Assembly (NCBI GenBank): GCA_017302755.1
Contig: JAFLCR010000013.1
Span: forward strand, 4,326 to 20,614
Origin: Alphaproteobacteria bacterium
GTDB lineage: Bacteria; Pseudomonadota; Alphaproteobacteria; Rickettsiales; JAFLCR01
Length of the DNA: 16,289 bases
Reading direction: 5' to 3'
Positions 1 to 7,314 of this stretch are shown piece by piece. The number at the start of each line of letters is the position of its first letter. Within the stretch, counting starts at the first letter, position 1. A model generated the notes under the pieces. The model made no database searches, had not been told where the DNA came from, and worked only from the letters and a program-made list of their open reading frames with translations. A program made the translations under genes and the position numbers.

Positions 1-885
1 GCAACGGCCTATGTCACCCTTGAGCCCTGCGCCCATCACGGCAAGACGCCGCCTTGCGCCGATGCATTGGTAGAAGCCGGCATCGCCCGCGTTGTTATTG
101 CCTGCCAAGACCCTGATCCCCGTACTGCCGGACAAGGCATCGCGCGGCTGAAAGCGGCAGGCATCGACGTAGAAACCGGCCTGCTGGAGCAAGAAGCCAA
201 AGCCCTCAATGCGGGTTTCTTCCTGCAACTATCGGAAAAGCGCCCTTTCATTTCGCTTAAACTCGCTACTTCGGCGGACGGTCACATGGCGCTGGCAAAC
301 GGGGAAAGCAAATGGATCACCTCCGCCGCCGCCCGCGAGCGCGGCCATGCCCTGCGCGCGAGCCATGACGCCATCTTGACCGGCAGCGGAACCGTGCTGG
401 AAGACAACCCTTCCCTCACCTGCCGCCTAAAGGGATTGGAAGCGTCTAATCCCGTAAGAATTATCTTGGATAGTCAGCTAAAAACATCAGATACTTCGAT
501 AGTGATTTCGACATCGGAAAAAATTCCCACCTGGGTGTTTCATACCCAGAGGGCAGTCTCGCCTAAAGGCAAGGCAACCCTATTTTCTCTGCCGGATGAA
601 GATGGCCATGTGCCTTTGCGCCCCATGCTGACCAAGCTCGCAGAGCAAGGCATTACCCGCCTTCTGGTGGAAGCAGGGCCAAGGCTTTCCACCGCTTTTG
701 TAAAGACGGGACTGACCGATCGCATCTACTGGTTCAGAAGCCCCGCCTTGCTCGGCGAGAACAGCAAGGCGGCCATCGCGCCGCTGGGGCTGGCATCTTT
801 GGCAAAAGCCCCTATATTCCGCCGCGTGGCTCTGGAGACGCTGGGGCCGGACGTGTTGGAGACGTTTGAGTGTTCACAGGCATAG
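1..885 (+). CDS. ribD: Riboflavin biosynthesis bifunctional deaminase/reductase RibD (5' end missing)
   Basis: RibD carries out two consecutive cytosolic steps of riboflavin synthesis: zinc-dependent deamination of the pyrimidine made from GTP, then NADPH-dependent reduction of its ribosyl chain. The reading frame is open from base 1, so the start and the first zinc ligand motif lie outside the window. What remains begins just before the second zinc motif EPCAHHGKTPPC (bases 22–57) and continues into a full reductase domain opening with FISLKLATSADGHMA (from about base 247), with a DAILTGSGTVLEDNP segment and a GITRLLVEAGPRL segment typical of the family. The stop at 883–885 lies inside ribE, so the two genes overlap by 16 nt. 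This is the first visible gene of a ribD–ribE–ribB operon. Any FMN riboswitch would be upstream and out of view. Confidence 0.95.
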   Translation, partial: ATAYVTLEPCAHHGKTPPCADALVEAGIARVVIACQDPDPRTAGQGIARLKAAGIDVETGLLEQEAKALNAGFFLQLSEKRPFISLKLATSADGHMALANGESKWITSAAARERGHALRASHDAILTGSGTVLEDNPSLTCRLKGLEASNPVRIILDSQLKTSDTSIVISTSEKIPTWVFHTQRAVSPKGKATLFSLPDEDGHVPLRPMLTKLAEQGITRLLVEAGPRLSTAFVKTGLTDRIYWFRSPALLGENSKAAIAPLGLASLAKAPIFRRVALETLGPDVLETFECSQA

Positions 886-1472
886 TCACCGCCATCGGGA
901 CGGTCACGGAGGTTGAGAAGCTGGAAGCAGGCGCCCACCGCCTTACCATTGCCTCACCATGGGACAAAGCCGACCTTCCGCTCGGCGCGTCGGTCGCCTG
1001 CAACGGCTGTTGCCTGACGGTGACGGGCTATGCGCCCCAACATGGGTTTACAGTCGATGTTTCGCCTGAAACTGCCAAAATTACCACCCTCTCTGCCTGG
1101 GAGAAGAACCGCCGCATCAACCTGGAGCGCGGCCTGAAGCTGGGCGACCCACTCGACGGTCACCTAGTCGCCGGGCATGTGGACGGGGTGGGTAAAATCG
1201 CCAAAATCACCCCTTCCGGCGAGGCGGTGGAGATGACTATTTCTTACCCGCAACCGATGGCCCCTTTCCTGGCGAAAAAAGGTTCTGTGACAGTGGATGG
1301 CGTGTCACTCACCGTCAATCATGTCGATAGCGGAATATTTTCCATCATGCTGATCCCCCACACCCTCGGCGTGACCACGCTTAGAGACCTTAAAGAGGGG
1401 AGTGAAGTGAACCTGGAGGCAGACCTCGTTTCCCGCTACGTTCTGCGGGTCTTGGAGGCTCGCAACCCATGA
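870..1472 (+). CDS. ribE: Riboflavin synthase, alpha subunit
   Basis: This enzyme makes riboflavin by dismutation of two 6,7-dimethyl-8-ribityllumazine molecules. The 200-residue length is normal. The start is GTG at 870, giving the family's near-invariant N-terminus MFTGIV, with GGAG at 858–861 as ribosome binding site. The protein shows the expected internal duplication: the first lumazine-binding half has SVACNGCCLTV (about residues 40–51) and the second has SVTVDGVSLTV (about 138–148), preceded by GHVDGVGKI. It overlaps ribD by 16 nt and ribB by 4 nt (ATGA), which points to translational coupling. Some genomes name this gene ribC. Confidence 0.96.
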   Translation: MFTGIVTAIGTVTEVEKLEAGAHRLTIASPWDKADLPLGASVACNGCCLTVTGYAPQHGFTVDVSPETAKITTLSAWEKNRRINLERGLKLGDPLDGHLVAGHVDGVGKIAKITPSGEAVEMTISYPQPMAPFLAKKGSVTVDGVSLTVNHVDSGIFSIMLIPHTLGVTTLRDLKEGSEVNLEADLVSRYVLRVLEARNP

Positions 1473-2083
1473 CGCTGACCCCCATCGAAGCCCTTTTGGA
1501 AGACGCTCACGCGGGCCGCATGGTCATCCTGGTCGACGACGAGTCCCGCGAGAATGAGGGCGACCTCATCCTGCCCGCCCAGTTCGCCACGCCGCAGGCG
1601 ATCAACTTCATGGCCACACACGGGCGCGGGCTGATCTGCCTGGCACTCACGAAAGCGCGGGTCGAAACCCTGCAATTGCCGCTGCAGCCTGCCCGCAACC
1701 AGTCGGCGCTGCAAACGGCGTTCACGGTGTCGATCGAGGCGCGCGAGGGCGTCACCACCGGCATTTCGGCGCAGGACCGCGCCAAAACCATCGCCGATGC
1801 CATCAACCCCGCCACAGGGCCGGAGGCCATCGCCACCCCTGGCCACATCTTCCCACTGATCGCGAAGGACGGCGGCGTGCTTGAACGCCCCGGCCACACG
1901 GAAGCCGCCGTGGACATCGCCCGGCTCGCGGGCTTGAATCCCTCCGGGGTCATCTGCGAGATTCTGAACGAAGACGGCAGCATGGCACGCATGGCGGATC
2001 TGCGCGTTTACGCCGAAAAGCACGGCTTACGCATCGGCAGCATCGCTGATCTTATCGCGTACCGTAAGCGACTGGGGCGCTGA
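1469..2083 (+). CDS. ribB: 3,4-dihydroxy-2-butanone 4-phosphate synthase
   Basis: RibB converts ribulose 5-phosphate to the four-carbon unit that is condensed into lumazine. The 204-residue protein holds one complete domain: the acidic loop DDESRENEGDL (about residues 23–33), HGRGLICLAL, the TAFTVSIEAREGVTTGIS stretch, the GHIFPLIAKDGGVLERPGHTE signature and CEILNEDGSMAR. It ends directly after the domain, so this is a stand-alone RibB and not the RibBA fusion with GTP cyclohydrolase II. The ATG overlaps the ribE stop. The last 57 nt are shared with the 3' end of rmuC on the other strand. No ribH or nusB follows, so those steps must be encoded elsewhere. Confidence 0.95.
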   Translation: MTLTPIEALLEDAHAGRMVILVDDESRENEGDLILPAQFATPQAINFMATHGRGLICLALTKARVETLQLPLQPARNQSALQTAFTVSIEAREGVTTGISAQDRAKTIADAINPATGPEAIATPGHIFPLIAKDGGVLERPGHTEAAVDIARLAGLNPSGVICEILNEDGSMARMADLRVYAEKHGLRIGSIADLIAYRKRLGR

Positions 2084-3283
2084 ATCTTCCACATCGATGA
2101 TCGGCGCATCCTCGGCGATGTGCACGTGGAAGGAAGGGATGTTCGCGGGCAATTCCTTGTTATTGGGCAGACGCAAGCCCAGCTTCACGATATTACGCCC
2201 GCGCGGCAGCAAGAACTTGTTGATGGATTTGGCGAAGGCATCGAAATGGTCCGCCGCGCCCTGCAGGCTTTTGCCGACCTTTCCCGCATGGTCTAGCATG
2301 ATGCGCACCCCGTCGAGCAGCCCCTGCACCATGAGCAGGATTTTCTGATGGTTCTCAATCTGCTGCGCCCGGTCGATCTCGATACGGGCAAGCTTGATGA
2401 TGGCGAGCAAGGTGCGCGGATCAGCAAGGATGATGTCGTGCTTCATGCACGCATCGCCGAAATCAGGCGCGACCTGCATCAGCCGCTGATGCGCGGCTTC
2501 GCTTGGCAGGTACATGACGGTCAGCACGCGGTCGCCCTGGGTGGGGCGGCCGGTTTTGCGCAAATGCGCGGCCACGCTCGCCCCGTAATCGCGCGAAGCG
2601 AGGCCGCGCAGATGATTCTGCATGGTCTGGCGCAGCTGAGCCAGTACGCTGGCTTCGCGCTCCGTACCATGGGCCTCGGCAAGGTCGATCAGGAATTTCG
2701 AGGCCTTGCAGTCGATGACGATGGTGGTTTCGGCATTGGGAAACACCAACGCATCCGGGCGAAGGCGCCCATCCATGCCTTCCACGCTTGCCTGCAGCAG
2801 GAAATCTCGGCCTTCCTGCAGGTCGTGCTGGCGCAGCATATTCTCGAGGCCCACCTCGGCCAGGCTGCCCGCCCCGCCGGGGCTGGAGAGCGCGCGCATC
2901 ACCGTTTCGAACCCGGATTCGCTCTTTTTCACCCGGTCGCCGAGCGAGGCCACGGCCTTGCTAACCGCCTCGAATTGCTCAAACATTTTAGCGGTCGTCT
3001 GCTTGGTGATCTGTTCCTGTTGCTTTTTGGCTTCTTCCTGCTCGCGCTTGTGGTCCGCCAGCAGCTTGTTGCTCAGCTCCTGCCCCACCCCGAGCACCGA
3101 GGCCTTGGCCATCCGCTCGAATTCGAGGCGCTGAGCCTCCCAATCCTGCATCCGGCGCTCGGAAGCGGCCAGCTTCTCGCGGGCGACGGCCAGCTCGGTG
3201 CGGGCCTTCACCCAGGCCAGCACCCCAAAAAGCGCCAGGGCCAGACCCGCTATCGCTAGAAATATTGCCAATCCCTCACCCAT
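2027..3283 (-). CDS. rmuC: DNA recombination protein RmuC
   Basis: RmuC-family proteins limit recombination between inverted repeats and have a predicted PD-(D/E)XK nuclease fold; their exact activity is poorly known. The 418-residue product has one N-terminal membrane segment (about residues 5–25), then a long charged coiled-coil region (about 28–120). The RmuC domain follows, with GSLAEVGLENML (139–150), RPDALVF around D177 and the IDCKAS core giving D191 and K193, which match the expected active-site pattern. The ATG at 3281–3283 is preceded on the minus strand by AGGGAG at suitable spacing. It is divergent from the unknown gene at 3350. Its last 19 codons, stop included, lie antisense to the end of ribB. 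Confidence 0.94.
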   Translation of the reverse strand: MGEGLAIFLAIAGLALALFGVLAWVKARTELAVAREKLAASERRMQDWEAQRLEFERMAKASVLGVGQELSNKLLADHKREQEEAKKQQEQITKQTTAKMFEQFEAVSKAVASLGDRVKKSESGFETVMRALSSPGGAGSLAEVGLENMLRQHDLQEGRDFLLQASVEGMDGRLRPDALVFPNAETTIVIDCKASKFLIDLAEAHGTEREASVLAQLRQTMQNHLRGLASRDYGASVAAHLRKTGRPTQGDRVLTVMYLPSEAAHQRLMQVAPDFGDACMKHDIILADPRTLLAIIKLARIEIDRAQQIENHQKILLMVQGLLDGVRIMLDHAGKVGKSLQGAADHFDAFAKSINKFLLPRGRNIVKLGLRLPNNKELPANIPSFHVHIAEDAPIIDVEDSAPQSLTVRDKISDAADA

Positions 3284-3349
3284 ATATGCTCCCTGGGGGC
3301 TTTTTTATTAAGAATCGTGTAAATCCTTGTACCGCATACTCAAAGCATT

Positions 3350-4561
3350 ATGAAGCCCCAACTCCATACCAAAGCCCTCCTTACCCTGCTCGATACTGCT
3401 TACCAGGAAATCCGCGGCCTGGAACTCGCGCGTGGCGTGACAATCAGCGCCGACGATCTCCGGCCACGCATCGAGGGCTATCACGACATCATCCGCGCCT
3501 GGTCGGCGGAGGGAAAAAAGAAAGCGCCGAACCCGCTGCTCACCGTCACCCATATCGCGGCGGCGCTCGCTCATCTGCGGGCCGAAGCCGACCAGGCTTA
3601 CGCCGGAATAGCAACTTTCTTTCCCACAACCTCATGGAAAGACGCACAGAGCACGAAACGCAGCCTGCTGCTGAACCCCGCCGCACTCGCCGGTGTGCCA
3701 GAGCTCCTTCTCGCGGAAGACATCCATGCGTTCATTCTCTGGGCAAAGACACAGCCTCCCGAGCAACTCGCGGAGGCTTTCGCCGAACGCGACATTGTGG
3801 CGCCGCCGCGCGGCATGCTTCTTGAATCCCAATGGAAGGCGCTGCCGCCCAAAACCCTGCTTCCTAAACTGGAAACTGCGCTCGCCAGAAAATCCGCCGA
3901 CCTGCGGGACGCCTGGCTTCGCATCCGCCACCCGCTGGCGCTGGCGCACGAGGCCGTGAGTGGCGGCACGGGAAAGTACTGGTTCGAGCCTTCGCGCCAT
4001 ATTCCCGAAGCGGACTGGCCGCACCTGCCGGACGAAGCGCGTATGCTCGCCAAGCTCTACGAGAAATATGCATTGCTCTTCGCCGCCGCCACCGCCGAAC
4101 CGGTGGATCGTGATTATAAAGACAAGAAAGAGGAGATGGACGGCACGGTAGCCGACATCGCGCTGCTCATCGAGATCGCGCAGGAAATGAGCGGCCAGAA
4201 ATTCGACGAGGCGATGATCGACGACCTTGCCGCCTACTGCGAATCCGACAAGGGTTATGAGGAGATTCTCGCCGTGCTGCTGCACCGCCTGGCCCAGGAG
4301 CGCAAAAAGAAGCAGGACGCGCTCACCATGGGAGCGGTGGTGCAGTCACTTGAGGGACTGAATAAAACCGTGGAAGGACAGGCCGCCAATCTGGAGCAGG
4401 CCCATTTCTCTTTTCTTTCCAATCAGCTGTCAGTGTACGAAGCCTCAAAGGATCTGGTAAAGAAGCTGGCGCAGCAGGGACTCAACCTTGCCGGACGTTT
4501 CGTGCAGAGCGAAACCACCCGTACCACTGGCCGCGGCCCTGGAGCTGGAAGAGATCGCTAA
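3350..4561 (+). CDS. Hypothetical protein, 403 residues, no family recognised
   Basis: I do not recognise this protein. It is predicted to be soluble and largely alpha-helical: no signal peptide or membrane segment is evident and only one cysteine is visible (in AAYCESDKGY). Tryptophans are scattered, including a KYWFEP motif near residue 210. A highly charged stretch (DYKDKKEEMDG, then LAQERKKKQD) lies in the second half, and the last 15 residues are rich in Thr, Gly and Arg. Coding is supported by alanine-rich GC-biased codons over 1.2 kb and by exact fit between rmuC (67 nt upstream, divergent) and ftsK (4-nt convergent overlap). No Shine–Dalgarno is visible before the ATG, so the transcript may be leaderless or the start may be later. 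Neighbours in DNA maintenance hint at, but do not prove, a related role. Confidence 0.8.
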   Translation: MKPQLHTKALLTLLDTAYQEIRGLELARGVTISADDLRPRIEGYHDIIRAWSAEGKKKAPNPLLTVTHIAAALAHLRAEADQAYAGIATFFPTTSWKDAQSTKRSLLLNPAALAGVPELLLAEDIHAFILWAKTQPPEQLAEAFAERDIVAPPRGMLLESQWKALPPKTLLPKLETALARKSADLRDAWLRIRHPLALAHEAVSGGTGKYWFEPSRHIPEADWPHLPDEARMLAKLYEKYALLFAAATAEPVDRDYKDKKEEMDGTVADIALLIEIAQEMSGQKFDEAMIDDLAAYCESDKGYEEILAVLLHRLAQERKKKQDALTMGAVVQSLEGLNKTVEGQAANLEQAHFSFLSNQLSVYEASKDLVKKLAQQGLNLAGRFVQSETTRTTGRGPGAGRDR

Positions 4562-6900
4562 TTATTACCGCCCAGCACTTCGCGCTTACCCACATGATTA
4601 GCCTGTGAGATCACCCCCTCCTGCTCCATGCGCTCAATGAGATTGGCGGCGCGGTTATAGCCGATCTGTAATTTGCGCTGCAAATAGCTGGTCGACGCCT
4701 TGCGGTCGCGCAGTACGATCGCCACGGCGCGGTCGTAGAGGCTGTTCTCATCGTCGCTATCGCCGCCCATCTCATCGAAGGCGGCTTCCTCGTCGGGGTC
4801 CGTCGTGATGTCTTCCACGTATTCCGGTTCACCCTGGGTGCGCAGATAGGAGACGACTTCCACAACTTCCTTGTCGCTCGCGAACGGCCCATGCACGCGC
4901 GTGATGCGCCCGCCGCCGGCCATGTAGAGCATGTCACCCTGGCCGAGCAGCTGCTCCGCGCCCTGTTCGCCGAGAATGGTGCGGCTGTCGATGCGGCTCG
5001 TCACCTGGAAGCTGATGCGCGTCGGGAAATTGGCCTTGATGACGCCGGTGATGACGTCCACGCTTGGACGCTGCGTCGCCATGATGATGTGGATCCCCGC
5101 CGCGCGCGCCATCTGCGCCAGGCGCTGGATAGAGCTTTCGATGTCCTTGCCCGCCACCACCATGAGATCCGCCATTTCGTCGACGATCACCACGATCAGC
5201 GGCAGGGGCGTGGTATCGAGCGGTTGCTTCTCGATGATCGGGCGGCCGGTTTCCGGATCAAAGCCCGTCTGGACGCTGCGGAACAGCTCCTCGCCCTTCT
5301 CCTGCGCCTCGCGCACGCGCTGGTTATAGCCGGCAATATTGCGCACGCCCAGGGACGACATCAAGCGGTAGCGGTTCTCCATCTCCTTGACCGTCCATTT
5401 GAGTGCGACCACGGCCTTGCCTGGCTCCGTCACCACCGGAGAAAGCAGATGCGGGATACCGTCATAAACGGAAAGTTCCAGCATCTTCGGGTCGATCATG
5501 ATGAACTTGCACTCGTCGGGCGTGAGCTTATAGAGCAGCGAGAGGATCATGGTGTTGATCGCCACCGATTTGCCCGAACCGGTCGTGCCTGCCACCAGAA
5601 GATGCGGCATCTTGGCGAGGTCCACGATTACCGGCGCGCCGCCGATATCCTTGCCCAGCGCAAGCGGCAGGCGAGTGTCGCCTTCGGTGTACTCCTCGGA
5701 TTCCATGAGTTCGCGCAGGAGCACGGTTTCACGGTCGCGGTTGGGAAGTTCGATGCCGATCGCATTCTTGCCCGGAATCACCGCGATGCGCGCCGAAACA
5801 GCGCTCATCGAACGGGCGATATCGTCGGCCAGGCCGATCACGCGGGAGGATTTCGTGCCGGGAGAAGGCTCCAGCTCATACAGCGTCACCACCGGGCCGG
5901 GGCGGATATTCGTGATCTTGCCCTGCACGCCGAAATCCTCGAGCACGGATTCGAGCAGGCGGGCATTCTGTTCCAGCGCCGATTCGCTGATCTGCTTGGC
6001 CTTGGCTTTAGCCTTCATCGCAGCGAGCAGGCTGAGCGGTGGCAGTTCGAACCCGTCATCGAGTTCGAGCCTGGCCTGGGTTTCGCGCGGAGCTTTCGGT
6101 GCAGGCTTTTTGGGCGCACGCTGCACTCTAGGCGCAGTGCTCACTTCCTGGGAAACTTCATAATCTTCGTCATTATCCTCTTCTTCCTCTTCCTGAGGGC
6201 GGCGGAAAGAGAAGCGGCTTCGGGAAGCTTTTTCCTGCGCATCCTCGTGCTTGCGGGTCAAGCGCGCCTCACGGCGATCCTCCCACCAAAGGCGGAGGCT
6301 TTCGAGCATTCCGCTTTCCGGCCAGGAAACACGGCGAGGCGACCATTCCAGCGCCAGCATCAGCGAAGCAAAACCAAGGCCAAGGCAAGTAAGCAAAAAG
6401 CCCGGCCAGGTCAGCACCGGGGAAAAATGTGTCTTCAGCACCGAACCAACGAAACCGCCCAGGCCAAGATGCGAGGCATAAGGCCAGCTTTCTGGCGCAT
6501 CGAACACGCTGAGCGCTCCGCTCGCCGCCAGCAACGCCACCATCAGCAAAGAGAAACGCAGCAGCGGCCAGCGCACGGGGCGGCGGCGCAGGGCGCGCTG
6601 ACCCCAGACCAGGAACGCCAACAGCGGCACGATCGAGGCAACGCCAAAAATCTGCAACAGCAGATCCGCCGCCGACGCTCCCGGCCTGCCACCGAGATTC
6701 GCCACACGGCTATCCGTCGCATGATTCAGCGAGGGGTCGGTGGCGTTAAAACTTACCAGCGCGAAAATGCCGAAAAGGCCCAGGCCAAGCAGCGTGATGC
6801 CGAGCAACTCGTAAAAGCGCGCGTGGAGAAAACGCCACAGCATGCCGCGGAAGGAATCCTCCTCGGAAATCAAGGTCAGCGCCTGCGATTGCTTGGCCAT
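4558..6900 (-). CDS. ftsK: DNA translocase FtsK
   Basis: FtsK is a division-septum ATPase that pumps DNA and helps resolve chromosome dimers before cytokinesis. From the chosen start it is 780 residues; the frame extends 17 codons further to an ATG at 6951. In the longer numbering there are four or five membrane segments between about 45 and 205. A short charged linker (about 210–300, with an EEEEEDNDED run) follows, then the motor with Walker A GTTGSGKS (455–462) and Walker B VVIVDEMADL (587–596). A C-terminal winged-helix gamma domain (about 730–790) contains YLQRKLQIGYNRAANLIERM. I prefer the ATG at 6898–6900 (MAKQSQAL) because GGGG lies 10 nt before it, while the 6951 ATG sits inside a perfect hairpin. 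The stop overlaps the unknown upstream-strand gene by 4 nt. Confidence 0.95.
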   Translation of the reverse strand: MAKQSQALTLISEEDSFRGMLWRFLHARFYELLGITLLGLGLFGIFALVSFNATDPSLNHATDSRVANLGGRPGASAADLLLQIFGVASIVPLLAFLVWGQRALRRRPVRWPLLRFSLLMVALLAASGALSVFDAPESWPYASHLGLGGFVGSVLKTHFSPVLTWPGFLLTCLGLGFASLMLALEWSPRRVSWPESGMLESLRLWWEDRREARLTRKHEDAQEKASRSRFSFRRPQEEEEEDNDEDYEVSQEVSTAPRVQRAPKKPAPKAPRETQARLELDDGFELPPLSLLAAMKAKAKAKQISESALEQNARLLESVLEDFGVQGKITNIRPGPVVTLYELEPSPGTKSSRVIGLADDIARSMSAVSARIAVIPGKNAIGIELPNRDRETVLLRELMESEEYTEGDTRLPLALGKDIGGAPVIVDLAKMPHLLVAGTTGSGKSVAINTMILSLLYKLTPDECKFIMIDPKMLELSVYDGIPHLLSPVVTEPGKAVVALKWTVKEMENRYRLMSSLGVRNIAGYNQRVREAQEKGEELFRSVQTGFDPETGRPIIEKQPLDTTPLPLIVVIVDEMADLMVVAGKDIESSIQRLAQMARAAGIHIIMATQRPSVDVITGVIKANFPTRISFQVTSRIDSRTILGEQGAEQLLGQGDMLYMAGGGRITRVHGPFASDKEVVEVVSYLRTQGEPEYVEDITTDPDEEAAFDEMGGDSDDENSLYDRAVAIVLRDRKASTSYLQRKLQIGYNRAANLIERMEQEGVISQANHVGKREVLGGNN

Positions 6901-6947
6901 GCGATACATTCCCCGGAACAAATCACGGCTTTTTGAAGAAAACCTTA

Positions 6948-6977
6948 ACATATCTCGCGCGGATGCGCGAGATATGT
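6948..6977. repeat. Perfect 13-bp inverted repeat with 4-nt loop upstream of ftsK
   Basis: The arm ACATATCTCGCGC (6948–6960) is followed by the loop GGAT (6961–6964) and the exact reverse complement (6965–6977). No run of T follows on either strand, so it does not look like an intrinsic terminator. It lies in the ftsK leader on the minus strand and contains the outermost possible ftsK ATG. It could be a binding site for a dimeric regulator, a 5'-leader hairpin of the ftsK mRNA, or the edge of the repeat cluster that starts right after it. The pairing is certain; the role is not. Confidence 0.85.
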
Positions 6978-7055
6978 GTTTGTTCGTGGTTCCCGCTACG
7001 CGGCTCTGCCGCTCACATGCAACGCCGCTTTCGCAGGCTCTTGGCAGTCTTTTGC
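6978..7055 (+). repeat. Intergenic palindrome-rich repeat, copy 1
   Basis: This copy starts with GTTTGTTCGTGGTTCCCGCT (6978–6997) and runs through a CGGCTCTGCCGCTCACATGC segment (7001–7020) to the core CGCCGCT, GGCTCTTGGCAGTCTTTT (ending 7053). The same core recurs at 7323–7366 and 7398–7446, and a partial inverted copy lies at 7106–7174. No coding function is apparent. It is the first of several degenerate copies around the SRP RNA gene. Confidence 0.7.
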
Positions 7056-7105
7056 CCCATTCACGGCAGAAAAAGCGGCGCCCCCTCCCCCGGAGCCGTC
7101 AGCCC

Positions 7106-7174
7106 GCCGCATTCGGCGGCGTTCCATGCGAGCATTCCCGTGAAGCGGGAAGTGGAGCGGGAACAACGAACAAA
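7106..7174 (-). repeat. Intergenic repeat, inverted partial copy
   Basis: Read on the minus strand, 7174–7156 gives TTTGTTCGTTGTTCCCGCT, one mismatch from 6979–6997. Further along the same strand comes GCTCGCATGGAACGCCGCC (7133–7115), matching the core of the plus-strand copies. The two ends of copies 1 and this one therefore face each other across about 160 bp and could form a long imperfect stem. Internal filler sequence differs between the copies, so they are diverged. Confidence 0.6.
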
Positions 7175-7189
7175 AAACCGCCAGCGCGC

Positions 7190-7218
7190 TTGCCACACCG
7201 CCACCGGCACCCTATATA
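7190..7218 (+). promoter_or_regulatory. Sigma-70-type promoter for the SRP RNA gene
   Basis: A TTGCCA hexamer (7190–7195) and a TATATA hexamer (7213–7218) are separated by 17 nt. A start about 7 nt downstream, near 7225, coincides with the predicted 5' end of the SRP RNA. The match to the housekeeping consensus is good and the placement makes sense, but the start site is inferred only. Confidence 0.6.
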
Positions 7219-7222
7219 TTAA

Positions 7223-7314
7223 CGCGCTGGCGGCGGGCGGAAGCCTCGCCAACCCGGTCAGGTCCGAGAGGAAGCAGCCGTAACGAATTGTTTCCGGGTC
7301 GCCGCCAGTCTTTC
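7223..7314 (+). ncRNA. ffs: Signal recognition particle RNA, small bacterial type (4.5S)
   Basis: This is the RNA core of the signal recognition particle, which with Ffh targets membrane and secreted proteins to the translocon. The diagnostic domain IV is present: GGTCAGGTCC, then the GNRA tetraloop GAGA, then GGAAGCAGCC (7256–7279), followed by GTAACGA. Two supporting stems can be paired: ACCCGG (7252–7257) with CCGGGT (7294–7299), and CTGGCGGC (7227–7234) with GCCGCCAG (7301–7308). The 5' side has about 17 extra nt between the two stems (7235–7251) that may fold into a small GGC-GGAA-GCC hairpin. The position just upstream of dnaX fits alphaproteobacterial gene order. The ends are approximate. 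Confidence 0.93.

Noticed and set aside
2348..3259. A 303-codon plus-strand frame opposite rmuC
   Set aside because: Its composition is that of a complement of an Ala/Glu/Gln-rich coiled-coil gene, and RmuC is well supported on the minus strand.
3288..3306. Weak GCTCC-CTG-GGGGC hairpin followed by six T, resembling a terminator on the plus strand
   Set aside because: No plus-strand gene ends just upstream; the GGAG part is better explained as the rmuC ribosome binding site on the other strand.
4891..6936. A 681-codon open frame on the plus strand opposite ftsK
   Set aside because: It is rich in His, Arg and Gln with no recognisable domain, while the minus strand encodes a complete FtsK with all motifs. 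It is a shadow of GC-rich codon use.
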